From: Bradyrhizobium macuxiense
GTDB taxonomy: Bacteria; Pseudomonadota; Alphaproteobacteria; Rhizobiales; Xanthobacteraceae
Direction of reading: 5' to 3'
Assembly (NCBI RefSeq): GCF_007993935.1
Contig: NZ_VITY01000006.1
Span: forward strand, 62,001 to 126,000
DNA: 64,000 nucleotides
Below are positions 41,640 to 49,274 of this stretch, piece by piece. Positions within the stretch are counted from its first letter, which is position 1, and every line of letters starts with the position of its first letter. Below the pieces are notes generated by a model. The model was not told the origin of the DNA and did no database searches. It saw only the letters and a list, made by a program, of their open reading frames with translations. The position numbers and the translations under genes were made by a program.

Positions 41640-41728
41640 AGCGCGATGAAAAGCGTCATCGCGCTTTAGCTTCTTGTCTGAGCATGATCTTCTCGGAAAA
41701 CCGCGTCACACTTTTCCGGATCATGCTC
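41636..41728. repeat. Dispersed repeat family A/B, copy 1
   Basis: Two adjacent hairpins. The first pairs CTAAAGCGCGATGA (41636-41649) with TCATCGCGCTTTAG (41656-41669). The second pairs GAGCATGATC (41680-41689) with GATCATGCTC (41719-41728) and includes CGGAAAACCG and TTTTCCG. The same pair in the opposite order is at 53353-53457. Confidence 0.85.
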
Positions 41729-41747
41729 GAGGTTCATTCACGCGCTC

Positions 41748-42452
41748 TCAGAACGGAACCTGCACGCCGAGCCGATCGAAGAACGCCCGCCCCCGATCGG
41801 TGATCCGCAGCGCGCGAGGTATCCGATGCGGCGCAACGCCGCGCATCTCGACCAGCCGCGCCAGCACGGCATTGGCGAACGGACCTGCGAGATGCGGCAC
41901 GCGCTCGGTCCAGTCATTGCAAAGCCGCAGATGCGGCTGCCGCGCCGGATCGAAATCGATCTGTTCGGCGCGGCACCACGCCAGCCCCTGCTCGGTCACG
42001 CGGCCATCGCGGCCATCGATGATGACGAGGCGACGGCGGATCAGCGCATTCGACAGCAGCACGCCGAGCTGGCCGGCAAGATGATGGTAGCAGGTGCGCG
42101 ATTGCCGGAGCTGTGCGGCCGCCATCGCACGCCTGGGCGCGGCAGCGGCTTTCGCCGCGAGATCGACCAGGTTCTCGATCAGCGCCGCGACATCGTCGTC
42201 CCTGATACGGTAGTATCTGAACCTGCCCTGTGCCCACACCGACAGCACGCGCGCATCGACCAGCTTCTGCAGATGAGCACTGGCGCCCTGCGGCGAAATG
42301 CCGGCCACCGCGGCGAGCTCGCCCGCCGGCAGGGCCTTGCCGTCGGCCAGCGCGCTGACCATGGCCTCGCGCACCGGATCGCCGAGTGCCTCGGCGATCC
42401 GCGAAAATCCGGTCTGCACGGTTTGGGATGATCCCACCGCATCGTCCTCCAT
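41748..42452 (-). CDS. ArsR-type winged-helix transcriptional regulator
   Basis: A 234-residue regulator with an ArsR-like winged helix at the N-terminus (IAEALGDPVREAMVSALADG, then LAAVAGISPQGASAHLQKLVDA and RFRYYRI) and a C-terminal half of about 130 residues with a cysteine/histidine pair (TCYHHLAGQLGV) found in the ArsR-plus-extension group. The start at 42452 is a choice among several ATGs up to 42500. It is divergent from an NTF2-like gene, and a perfect inverted repeat (42500-42517) lies between them, so autoregulation is likely. Confidence 0.8.
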   Translation of the reverse strand: MEDDAVGSSQTVQTGFSRIAEALGDPVREAMVSALADGKALPAGELAAVAGISPQGASAHLQKLVDARVLSVWAQGRFRYYRIRDDDVAALIENLVDLAAKAAAAPRRAMAAAQLRQSRTCYHHLAGQLGVLLSNALIRRRLVIIDGRDGRVTEQGLAWCRAEQIDFDPARQPHLRLCNDWTERVPHLAGPFANAVLARLVEMRGVAPHRIPRALRITDRGRAFFDRLGVQVPF

Positions 42453-42499
42453 GTCGTGCTGAAACCGTCCTACGCGCATTCGCGACATCGCGAAACTCA

Positions 42500-42517
42500 T
42501 TTCAGATTTTCCTGAAA
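42500..42517. promoter_or_regulatory. Inverted repeat, candidate operator of the ArsR-type regulator
   Basis: TTTCAG-ATTTTC-CTGAAA is a perfect 6-6-6 inverted repeat in the 125-bp divergent promoter between the regulator and the NTF2-like gene. Its position suits a repressor acting on both. Confidence 0.5.
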
Positions 42518-42577
42518 CGTCAGGACCGCTGTTTCCGGTCAAATCGGCGGCAGTCGACGACACACAAGGGAACAATC

Positions 42578-42979
42578 ATGACAGAAGCCAACAAGGACGC
42601 CGAACGCATCTACAAGCTCTGGGATCAGGCCCTCGGCGACAAGGACCTCGAGGCGGCGCTCGCGCTCTATGCGCCCGACGCCTCGATCGAGAGCCCGCTG
42701 GTCCAGCATTTGATGCAGACCAAGGACGGAATCGTCCGGGGCCGGGAGGCGTTACGCGAGTTCATCACGCGCGTGTTCCGCACCAACCCGCCGCAGCGGC
42801 GGCGCTTCAAGCAGGGCTTCTTCAGCGACGGCCGGATTCTCACCTGGGAATATCCGCGCCAGTCCCCGGATGGCGACCAGATGGATCTGGTCGAGGTCAT
42901 GGAGATCAAGGACGGCCTGATCCAGCGTCATCGCGTTTATTGGGGATGGTATGCGCTGAACGTCCTGAAGGCGGGCTAG
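42578..42979 (+). CDS. NTF2-like (SnoaL-type) protein
   Basis: A 133-residue protein of the nuclear transport factor 2 fold. It shows the typical opening (helix with IYKLWDQALGDKDLEAALAL, then YAPDASIESPLV), a middle helix (GREALREFITRVF) and strands near the C-terminus (MDLVEVMEIKDGLIQRHRVY). These proteins form cone-shaped pockets that bind or isomerise small hydrophobic molecules. The ligand is unknown. It follows AAGGGAACAATC (ribosome binding site) and is probably controlled by the divergent ArsR-type regulator. Confidence 0.8.
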   Translation: MTEANKDAERIYKLWDQALGDKDLEAALALYAPDASIESPLVQHLMQTKDGIVRGREALREFITRVFRTNPPQRRRFKQGFFSDGRILTWEYPRQSPDGDQMDLVEVMEIKDGLIQRHRVYWGWYALNVLKAG

Positions 42980-43041
42980 CCGAACACGCCTCCATTAGTA
43001 ACACGTGATAGGCTGCGCCGTCGAAATCGAGGTCGTCGACC

Positions 43042-43389
43042 ATGTCCGCAACTCGCTTCCGCCGCACGGCGCTGAGCCTGCCCGAGGTGATCGAAGGCGC
43101 GCACCACGGCACGGTCGACTTCCGCGTCGGCAAGCGCATCTTCGCGACGCTCGGCTATCCGGACAAGGATTGGGGCATGGTGAAGCTGACGCCCGAGCAA
43201 CAGGCTGTCGTGGTCGAGGCCGAGCCGGAGATCTTCCGGCCGGTGCCGGGCGGCTGGGGCAAGAGCGGCAGCACCAATGTCCGTCTCGCGAAAGCCGACC
43301 AGCTCACGCTGCGCAGCGCGCTTACGATGGCGCGGGACAACATCGCGGCGAAGCCTGCGAAGAAGGCACGCACGAAGAAGCCGGCCTGA
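43042..43389 (+). CDS. MmcQ/YjbR-family protein
   Basis: A 115-residue protein of the MmcQ/YjbR family (CyaY-like/double-wing fold): the opening FRRTALSLPEVIEGAHHG, the strand FRVGKRIFATLGYP and the VKLTPEQQ block are typical. A Lys/Ala-rich tail (AAKPAKKARTKKPA) recalls DNA-binding tails and may help nucleic acid binding. The molecular function of the family is not established. Confidence 0.82.
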   Translation: MSATRFRRTALSLPEVIEGAHHGTVDFRVGKRIFATLGYPDKDWGMVKLTPEQQAVVVEAEPEIFRPVPGGWGKSGSTNVRLAKADQLTLRSALTMARDNIAAKPAKKARTKKPA

Positions 43390-43545
43390 ACGCCACGATC
43401 CCGCACTGCATCACCGAGACCGCGCCGCTTCGCTCATTCTTTGAGCATGCATCCCGCACGCGGTTCGTGCCTAATCGCGCAAACACCGGATTCGGCGCGC
43501 TGGATGTCGCGTGGATCACGCACGAAGTTTTCGCGGAGGAATGCA

Positions 43546-43899
43546 ATGCGAAGGCTCACGCATGGCGCGGTGCTCGCGTGGCTCGTCATCATGGCGGGCG
43601 CTGCGCTGGCGTTCGACAACGGCCAATACGACAATGTGCCGCCCGATATCCGCGCCTGGTTCAAGAGCGTGATCGCGCCGAATGGCGTACCCTGCTGCGA
43701 CATCTCCGACGGCCATCGCACGAGCTATGATGTTCGAGGCGGCGCCTATTGGGTGCCGATCGAGGGCGAATGGATGATGGTGCCGGAGCGCGCCGTGATC
43801 CGCGATCGCGGCAATCCGGTCGGCGAGGCCGTGGTGTGGTACGTGCACCACCGCGGCAGCATCATCATCAGCTGCTTCGTTCCGGCGGACGCGGTCTGA
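43546..43899 (+). CDS. Secreted hypothetical protein with a PCCDISDGHR motif
   Basis: A 117-residue protein with a signal peptide (GAVLAWLVIMAGAALAFDNG). The mature part starts near DNGQYDNVPPDIRAWFKSV and contains the vicinal-cysteine phrase PCCDISDGHR, a beta segment (YWVPIEGEWMMVP) and a third cysteine near the end (ISCFVP). Such proteins recur in rhizobial genomes but have no known role. The ATG at 43546 has GGAGGA five bases upstream. Confidence 0.7.
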   Translation: MRRLTHGAVLAWLVIMAGAALAFDNGQYDNVPPDIRAWFKSVIAPNGVPCCDISDGHRTSYDVRGGAYWVPIEGEWMMVPERAVIRDRGNPVGEAVVWYVHHRGSIIISCFVPADAV

Positions 43900-43978
43900 A
43901 CAGCGCCCACCGTTTACGCGCCACACAAGTGCGCGATCGTTTCAATTTGAGACAATTACTCTCTGTTAACCTTACTTT

Positions 43979-43994
43979 TTAACCAATAATTAAG
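43979..43994 (+). promoter_or_regulatory. CtrA-like box
   Basis: TTAA-CCAATAA-TTAAG fits TTAA-N7-TTAA with one mismatch in the last base of the full consensus (G for C). The region is AT-rich, so chance is a real possibility. It is 75 bp before the secreted protein gene at 44069. Confidence 0.3.
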
Positions 43995-44068
43995 GATGAG
44001 TTTGCGGGCGCAACGCGGCCCGGCCTAGCGTCCGCACAATGCTCCGTAACCGCGAGTTGGTGCGTGCC

Positions 44069-44482
44069 ATGAGCTTTCGAACATCCACGACGCTGATGGC
44101 GTCCCTCGGCATTGCAGCGCTGCTGCTTGCTTCCTCGACCGAGACCGATGCGAGATCCGGAACGGCGCCGCGCGGCACCTTCGCCTCGCACCATCCGGCC
44201 TTCCGCCACCATGTGCGGGTGCCCGGCATCGTGTTGCCGGGGACGAGCGGATATTACGACGACGCGCTCGCCGCTGCGCCGCTCGCCGCCGAGGTCCCGG
44301 CGCCGGTGTCGAACGACGTCCGTTACACCTACACCCAGGACGTGCCCTGGGATTGGGCGCACCGCTATCCGCCGGCCGTGGCGCCGTCGGATCGCCCCTA
44401 TGTGTCGAGCTGTCCCACCGAGACCGTGACGGTGCCGGGACGCGGTGGCGACCGCACCATCAACATCATGCGGTGCTACTGA
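44069..44482 (+). CDS. Secreted hypothetical protein
   Basis: A 137-residue protein with a signal peptide (TTLMASLGIAALLLASSTETDA). The mature chain is His/Tyr/Pro-rich (FASHHPAFRHHVRVPG, DVPWDWAHRYPPAVAP) and ends with two cysteines (SSCPTETVTVPG and MRCY). No family is recognised. The frame also starts at 44039; 44069 is preferred because it gives a normal-length signal peptide. An intrinsic terminator follows at 44514. Confidence 0.6.
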   Translation: MSFRTSTTLMASLGIAALLLASSTETDARSGTAPRGTFASHHPAFRHHVRVPGIVLPGTSGYYDDALAAAPLAAEVPAPVSNDVRYTYTQDVPWDWAHRYPPAVAPSDRPYVSSCPTETVTVPGRGGDRTINIMRCY

Positions 44483-44513
44483 GCGAGAGCTCGGTCCGAA
44501 CAGCGAAAACAGA

Positions 44514-44547
44514 AGAGGCCGCCCGCAAGGACGGCCTCTCGTATTTT
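44514..44547 (+). terminator. Rho-independent terminator
   Basis: AGAGGCCG (44514-44521) pairs with CGGCCTCT (44532-44539), with further CC/GG pairing toward the loop, and CGTATTTTT follows. It ends the gene at 44482. Confidence 0.75.
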
Positions 44548-44578
44548 TAACGCGACTCAGCGAGCGCGAAACAGCCGC

Positions 44579-45067
44579 TCAGTGATCCTCGCCCTTCAGA
44601 TGACCGACGTGCTTCTGGGTGTAGAGTTCGAGACCGATGCGCTTGATCAGGTCGAGCTGGGTCTCGAGGAAGTCGATGTGGTCTTCCTCGTCCTTCATCA
44701 GCTGCTCGAACAGGTCGCGGCTGACGTAGTCCTTGACGCCGTGGCAGTAGGTTGCCGCCTCCTGGTAGAGCGTGCGGGCGCCGATCTCGGCGGCCAGGTC
44801 ACACTCGATGATCTCCTTGACGTCCTGGCCGATCTTCAGGGGATCGAGCACCTGCAGATTCGGGAAGCCGTCGAGGAACAGGATGCGATCGACGAATTTG
44901 TCGGCGTGCTCCATCTCCTCGATGGATTCCTTGCGCCAGACCTTGGCCATCTCCAGGAGGCCCCAATTGTTGAGCATCCGGTAGTGCAGCCAGTACTGAT
45001 TGATGGCGGTCAGTTCGCTGCGCAGCCCCTTGTTCAGATAGTCGATGACCTTCGGGTCGCCTTGCAT
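44579..45067 (-). CDS. bfr: Bacterioferritin
   Basis: A 162-residue haem-containing ferritin that forms 24-mer shells storing iron as ferric mineral. All ferroxidase ligands match E. coli Bfr in number: Glu18, Glu51, His54, Glu94, Glu127 and His130; Met52, the haem ligand, is also present in EEMEHAD. The start at 45067 (MQGDPKVIDYL) is four codons inside the longest frame. An exact iron control element lies 42 bp upstream (45109-45125), so Irr is expected to control it. The ferredoxin partner gene bfd is the next gene upstream on the same strand. Confidence 0.96.
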   Translation of the reverse strand: MQGDPKVIDYLNKGLRSELTAINQYWLHYRMLNNWGLLEMAKVWRKESIEEMEHADKFVDRILFLDGFPNLQVLDPLKIGQDVKEIIECDLAAEIGARTLYQEAATYCHGVKDYVSRDLFEQLMKDEEDHIDFLETQLDLIKRIGLELYTQKHVGHLKGEDH

Positions 45068-45108
45068 GATCCACTCCACCTGTCGCGGCCAAACCGGCCA
45101 GCACTAAA

Positions 45109-45125
45109 TTTAGAATGCTTCTAAA
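45109..45125 (-). promoter_or_regulatory. Iron control element (Irr box) upstream of bfr
   Basis: TTTAGAA-TGC-TTCTAAA is a perfect inverted repeat and matches the ICE consensus recognised by Irr. In Bradyrhizobium Irr accumulates when iron or haem is scarce and represses iron storage. The site is 42 bp before the bfr start. Confidence 0.8.
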
Positions 45126-45280
45126 TCAGATTGCCGGGGAGAGCAACCCATCGCGGAAGCAGCGCGTGGATAACCGGATTCGGTGGATTTGGAGAGGACA
45201 GAGCGTTCCCGCGGTGCAAAAGCGGGATCGCGGGCCGTCAAGACAGGAACTCGAGCTTGGGCTCAGAGCCGAAAATTGCC

Positions 45281-45556
45281 CTAGCAGGCCGCGAGCGCAA
45301 ATTCGGCCGGCTCGGCCTCTTCGTCGTTAGCGGCGTGGGGATGGCCGCTGTGGGGGCAGCCGGAGCAGCAGGCCTTGGCGCAGGGACCGAGCGCCTCGTC
45401 GATGATGGCCTTGATGGTGCGCGCGCAGCGGCCGCACTCGGCGCTACAGCCGAGGCAGCCATACACCTGCTTTGCATTTCGTGTCACGGACCCGCCACCG
45501 TTCACGGCATTGCGGACATCGTGGTCGCTCAGGACGTTACAGGAACAGACAATCAT
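45281..45556 (-). CDS. bfd: Bacterioferritin-associated ferredoxin with a Cys/His-rich tail
   Basis: A 91-residue [2Fe-2S] protein. The cluster ligands are Cys4 and Cys6 (MIVCSCN) and Cys41 and Cys44 (ECGRC), as in E. coli Bfd, which reduces bacterioferritin to release iron. It is about 27 residues longer than E. coli Bfd; the extra C-terminus (CAKACCSGCPHSGHPH) holds five more cysteines and three histidines and could bind another metal. The start at 45556 gives the conserved MIVCSCN beginning. A degenerate Irr box lies at 45671-45687. Confidence 0.9.
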   Translation of the reverse strand: MIVCSCNVLSDHDVRNAVNGGGSVTRNAKQVYGCLGCSAECGRCARTIKAIIDEALGPCAKACCSGCPHSGHPHAANDEEAEPAEFALAAC

Positions 45557-45670
45557 CAGAGGAGGCGGGTCCAACGGGTGATGCTCGGCAATATGGATAT
45601 TGTCGGGCCCCGCCGGATGCAAAAGGAAAAAGCCGTTCTTGTAGCAATTCCAAACTGATGCGGGATTCAT

Positions 45671-45687
45671 ATTGGAATGAATCTAAA
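45671..45687 (-). promoter_or_regulatory. Degenerate ICE-like site upstream of bfd
   Basis: On the minus strand TTTAGAT-TCA-TTCCAAT matches 11 of 14 half-site bases of the iron control element. It overlaps a perfect inverted repeat, GATTCAT-N6-ATGAATC, and is 115 bp before the bfd start. Confidence 0.4.
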
Positions 45688-45943
45688 TCGGTCGGTTCGG
45701 GCATTCGGGAATAAGAGGACCGGCCAGGCGGGTCTACCAGCCCAATCCGGTTTCGCGCCGCCACAGCCACCGCTTCACTGCGGCACTACAAGCTTGTGCG
45801 TTGCAAGATATGCCAAAAGCTGCAAGCATTTGGTCGCGAATACGGCAGCGTCGTTCATTGATCATTCAAGCTGGATATGGAACCCTCAGGCGAGACAGAT
45901 CGCCAACGCACGCTGTCCCTGCTCCCGTGAGAAAGGTGAGGTC

Positions 45944-46249
45944 ATGAAGAAGACATTGCTGGCGCTTTGCGCCGCCGCCACTCTGGCGGTTTCGGCCGTG
46001 GCGGTGCCCGCCCCCGCCCAGGCACAACGCGGTGTCGCCGCCGGCGTCGCTGCGGGATTGATCGGTGGCGCCATCGTCGGCGGCGCGATCGCTTCGCAGA
46101 ACGGCTATTACGGTCCCGGCTATGGCTACTACGCGCCCGGTCCGGCCTATGTCGCCGAGCCCGGCTACGGTCCCGATTGCTTCTGGCAGCGCCAGCGGTT
46201 CTGGGACGGCTACACTTGGCGCGTTCGCCGCGTCCGCGTTTGCGATTGA
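45944..46249 (+). CDS. Small secreted Gly/Tyr-rich protein, paralogue 1
   Basis: A 101-residue protein with a signal peptide (KKTLLALCAAATLAVSAVAVPAPAQA written in part as LLALCAAATLAVSAVAVPAP), a glycine-zipper-like segment (GVAAGVAAGLIGGAIVGGAI), a Tyr/Gly/Pro region and the C-terminal phrase RFWDGYTWRVRRVRVCD. A paralogue with the same layout starts at 46487. Two cysteines could pair. It is likely periplasmic or outer-membrane associated; function unknown. Confidence 0.7.
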   Translation: MKKTLLALCAAATLAVSAVAVPAPAQAQRGVAAGVAAGLIGGAIVGGAIASQNGYYGPGYGYYAPGPAYVAEPGYGPDCFWQRQRFWDGYTWRVRRVRVCD

Positions 46250-46278
46250 TCGCCGTTCATCTCGATTAATTCGAACCA

Positions 46279-46314
46279 GATGTCCCGGAAAACCGACTGT
46301 TTGTCCGGGACATC
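46279..46314 (+). terminator. Hairpin after paralogue 1
   Basis: GATGTCCCGGA (46279-46289) pairs with TCCGGGACATC (46304-46314) around a 14-base loop. It follows the stop at 46249 and has no strong T-run. Confidence 0.5.
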
Positions 46315-46486
46315 GGCTGTAGAAGGCCAGAAAAAACCGCTTTTCTGCGCGATGAGCCTGCGGGCGTTTACTTTCGGTTGACTGTTCTGCGCTGTTTAGC
46401 AAGACAGCAGTTCGAGATCAGCGTGCGAGTCACCTAAAACCCGGCGTCGAACCCTGACGCCACCACCTTCCAGGAGAGCCAAAGAC

Positions 46487-46771
46487 ATGAAGAAGACTTT
46501 AGCTGCCCTCGTTGCCGTTACCACGATTGCCGGTTCGCTGGCGGTTGCTCCGGCTGCCAAGGCTGGTGACGGCGGCGCCGTCGCGGCCGGCGTTGCCGGC
46601 GGCCTGATCGGCGGCGCCCTGCTCGGCGGCGCAATCGCGGGCGCCCGTCCGGCCCCGGTCTATGTTGCACCGGCGCCTGTTTACGTCGAAGAAGCTCCGT
46701 GCCGCTGGGTTCGTGAGCGCTTCTGGGATGGCTACGGCTGGCGCTTCCGTCGCGTCCAGGTTTGCGACTGA
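46487..46771 (+). CDS. Small secreted Gly-rich protein, paralogue 2
   Basis: A 94-residue protein with a signal peptide (LAALVAVTTIAGSLAVAPAAKA), a glycine-zipper-like run (GGLIGGALLGGAIAGA), a Pro/Val repeat (APVYVAPAPVYVEEAP) and the C-terminal phrase RFWDGYGWRFRRVQVCD shared with the gene 237 bp upstream. The shared order of segments shows a tandem duplication with diverged middles. A clear intrinsic terminator follows. Confidence 0.75.
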   Translation: MKKTLAALVAVTTIAGSLAVAPAAKAGDGGAVAAGVAGGLIGGALLGGAIAGARPAPVYVAPAPVYVEEAPCRWVRERFWDGYGWRFRRVQVCD

Positions 46772-46802
46772 TCGACCGACACGCTTTCAGCATCACACTC
46801 TA

Positions 46803-46832
46803 AAACCCGGCCTTGCGGCCGGGTTTTTGTTT
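46803..46832 (+). terminator. Rho-independent terminator
   Basis: AAACCCGGCC (46803-46812) and GGCCGGGTTT (46817-46826) form a 10-bp stem with a TTGC loop, and TTGTTTTG follows. It ends paralogue 2, and its A-run lets it work for the convergent transglycosylase gene too. Confidence 0.85.
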
Positions 46833-46856
46833 TGCGCCACCGAGCGGACCTCGGGC

Positions 46857-48089
46857 TCAGCGCTGCCCGTTCATCGCGCGCAGCACCGCCTCGCTCGGCC
46901 AGCAGTCGACCTTGAGCCCGGCCTGCTTTTGGTAGGCCCCGAGCGCCGCGCGGGTCTGCATCCCGGCCTTGCCGTCGAGCTTGTCCTTATAGAGACCGAT
47001 CCGCGTCAGCTGCTGCTGCATCGCCTCGACGTCGGCGGATCGCAGCTGCTTCGACGCCGACCATGGCGTTGCAAACGGCTGCGGGCTCGTCATGCGGTCG
47101 GCGAGATGGCCGACGAACAGCACGTAGAGATCGGAGAAATTGTATTCCTTGATCACGAAGTAGTTCGGCGTGGTCAGGAAGGCCGGACCATAGATGCCCT
47201 CCGGCTGCAGCAGCGAGGCCGATTGGGCCTGCTCGGTGGCGTTGAGCTTTTGCCCGCGCACCGGCACGAAGCCCGCCCGCAGCCACTGGCTGATCGGCTT
47301 CGTCACTTCGGGCACGCCCATCGTGCAGTCGGCATTGGCGGGTGCCGTAACCTCGTAGGCCCAGCGCACGCCCGCCTGCCAGCCCTTGTTGACGAGCTGC
47401 TGCGCGGCGGAAGCGAGCGCGTCCGGCACCGAGTGCCAGATGTCGACACGGCCGTCGCCGTCGAGGTCGACGCCGTGCTTGTAATACTCCGACGGCAGGA
47501 ACTGGGTGTAGCCGGTCGCCCCCGCCCAGGACGAGCGCATCTCCTTGCGCGTCACCGCACCCTCGCCGAGGATCTTCAGCGCAAGGATGAACTCGGTGCG
47601 ATACTGATCCTTGCGGCGGCCGACATAGGCTTGCGTCGCCACCACGCGCAGCGTGTCATAGGGCAGCGAATAGCGGCCGTAGTCGGTCTCGCGGCCCCAG
47701 ATCGCCAGCACGATCGTCGGGGGAACGCCGAACCGCTTCTCAATCGCGTCGAGCGACGAGCGATACTTCTGCAACAGCCGCTGCCCCTCGGTGGCGAGCC
47801 GCGCGATCGAGGCTTCCTTGATGTAGTCGGCCGGCACCTGCACGAACTCGGCCTGCGCCGGCGCGCCGGTCTTGGGACGTCCCGGCAGGATCAGATCGGG
47901 CAGCTTGTAGTCGGGCTCGAGGGAGCGCGTCTCGCGATCGAAGGTTTCACGCGACACGCCGGCCGCCTTGGCCTCAGGCCACAGCGAGGCGATGAACTGG
48001 GTGAACGCGGCATCGGCGGCATATGCCGGCCGCTGCAGCGGCGCACAAAGCAGCAGCGCGCATGCGATGATGGTGGCTGGCCATTTCAT
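46857..48089 (-). CDS. Lytic murein transglycosylase (MltB-like) with peptidoglycan-binding domain
   Basis: A 410-residue periplasmic enzyme that cleaves peptidoglycan glycan strands to 1,6-anhydromuropeptides. A signal peptide (IIACALLLCAPLQRPAYA) leads into the SLT_2/MltB domain (about 28-325) with catalytic Glu134 in AIWGRETDYGRY and the phrase SSWAGATGYTQFLPSEYYK. The C-terminal ~60 residues are a PG_binding_1 domain (LTRIGLYKDKLDGKAGMQTR). The cysteine in the signal region is not in a clear lipobox, so it is probably soluble. The start at 48089 is used. It is divergent from the TIR-membrane gene. Confidence 0.9.
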   Translation of the reverse strand: MKWPATIIACALLLCAPLQRPAYAADAAFTQFIASLWPEAKAAGVSRETFDRETRSLEPDYKLPDLILPGRPKTGAPAQAEFVQVPADYIKEASIARLATEGQRLLQKYRSSLDAIEKRFGVPPTIVLAIWGRETDYGRYSLPYDTLRVVATQAYVGRRKDQYRTEFILALKILGEGAVTRKEMRSSWAGATGYTQFLPSEYYKHGVDLDGDGRVDIWHSVPDALASAAQQLVNKGWQAGVRWAYEVTAPANADCTMGVPEVTKPISQWLRAGFVPVRGQKLNATEQAQSASLLQPEGIYGPAFLTTPNYFVIKEYNFSDLYVLFVGHLADRMTSPQPFATPWSASKQLRSADVEAMQQQLTRIGLYKDKLDGKAGMQTRAALGAYQKQAGLKVDCWPSEAVLRAMNGQR

Positions 48090-48171
48090 GATCGATCTCA
48101 CCCCGCGGAAACAGGCATTGCAACGTGGATTCGGCAATGTCAGAATTCAATTCTGGGTGGTAAGTTTTGCC

Positions 48172-49263
48172 ATGCGCATATTTTTGTCATTTCCCTCCGA
48201 ATTGGAATCGCAGGCTGACAACATCGCTCAGTCCTTGCGCAATTGCGACCATGACGTTTTCTTTTCGCACGACGATCTCCCGCCGGGCGACAGCTTCGAT
48301 GCGCGCGTCGAAAAAGCCATCGAAAGCAGCGATTTTATGGTGTTCCTGATCTCACCGGAATCGGTGACCAAGGGGCGTTACACCTTGAGCGAGCTGGCCT
48401 TTGCCCGCAGCAAATGGCCGAACCCGAGCAATCGCGTGCTGCCGGTGATGATGGCGCCGACCCCGCTCGACCAGGTTCCGACCTATCTCAAGGCGGTCAC
48501 GATCCTCGAACCTCAGGGCAGTGCCGCCGCCGAGACGCGCGCCGCGGTGGATCGCATGCTGGAGGCCAAGAGCGAGCAGTCGCGCGGGCCACTGAGCCTG
48601 CCGTTCCTCGTGCTGGCGCTGGCGTCCGCCATCGTGTGCAGCCTGGTCACGACCTATGCGCTCAACGTCCTGCAATATTCGTTCGTCGTCTCCGACGCAG
48701 GCGGGATCACGATCCTGCCCGGGGTGATCTTCGGCGCGGCGATCGCGACCTGCAATGTCATGTTCGGCGCGAAGGACCGGTTTCAGCTGGCGCTGGTGGT
48801 CGCCATCACGACCGCGGCCTGGATCGCGGCCTATGATGCGAGCGCGGTCACGCTTCAGGCGCTCGGCCAATATGCGAAGACCGTCCCGGCCGACGGCAAT
48901 GCCGCAAGCCCGGCACAGATCACCGAGACGCTCGGCAACAACCCGTTGATGGGTTACCTGATCGGCGGCATCGGCGGCGCGGTCGGCGGAGCGATCACCA
49001 TTCTCGGCGTGCTGCTGACCAACCCCGCCTTCAGGCGGATCGACAGCGTCGTGGTGACCTGGATCGCCGCCATCGCGGCCGGAACCATCTACGGCGCAAT
49101 CGTCAGGCTGCCGACCCTGCTCGGCTGGCTGGTGCTGTTTGGCGTCTGGCAGAGCGCGTTCATCCTTGCCATGGCCCGCGGATTTCCGCGCGACGCGGCG
49201 CAGATCCCCGAATGGCTCGGCCGATCCGCGCCGACCTTGTTCGGCTCACGCGCGGCGCGGTGA
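48172..49263 (+). CDS. TIR-domain protein with a polytopic membrane C-terminus
   Basis: A 363-residue protein. Residues 1 to about 130 form a TIR-like domain: MRIFLSFPSELESQADNIAQ, then DVFFSHDDLPPGDSF (box-2-like), a DFMVFLISPESV strand and YTLSELAFARSKWP, in which Glu74 is at the place of the catalytic glutamate of TIR NADases. From about 142 to 340 there are around six hydrophobic segments (FLVLALASAIVCSLVTTYAL, LALVVAITTAAWIAAY, YLIGGIGGAVGGAITILGVL). The TIR domain faces the cytoplasm by the positive-inside rule. Neighbours are cell-envelope genes and do not form a known defence operon. Confidence 0.8.
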   Translation: MRIFLSFPSELESQADNIAQSLRNCDHDVFFSHDDLPPGDSFDARVEKAIESSDFMVFLISPESVTKGRYTLSELAFARSKWPNPSNRVLPVMMAPTPLDQVPTYLKAVTILEPQGSAAAETRAAVDRMLEAKSEQSRGPLSLPFLVLALASAIVCSLVTTYALNVLQYSFVVSDAGGITILPGVIFGAAIATCNVMFGAKDRFQLALVVAITTAAWIAAYDASAVTLQALGQYAKTVPADGNAASPAQITETLGNNPLMGYLIGGIGGAVGGAITILGVLLTNPAFRRIDSVVVTWIAAIAAGTIYGAIVRLPTLLGWLVLFGVWQSAFILAMARGFPRDAAQIPEWLGRSAPTLFGSRAAR

Positions 49264-49274
49264 CGCCGCGCACA

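Noticed and set aside
41636..41728. CRISPR-like array
   Set aside because: The repeats are palindromic, dispersed as single units and not regularly spaced; no cas gene is present.
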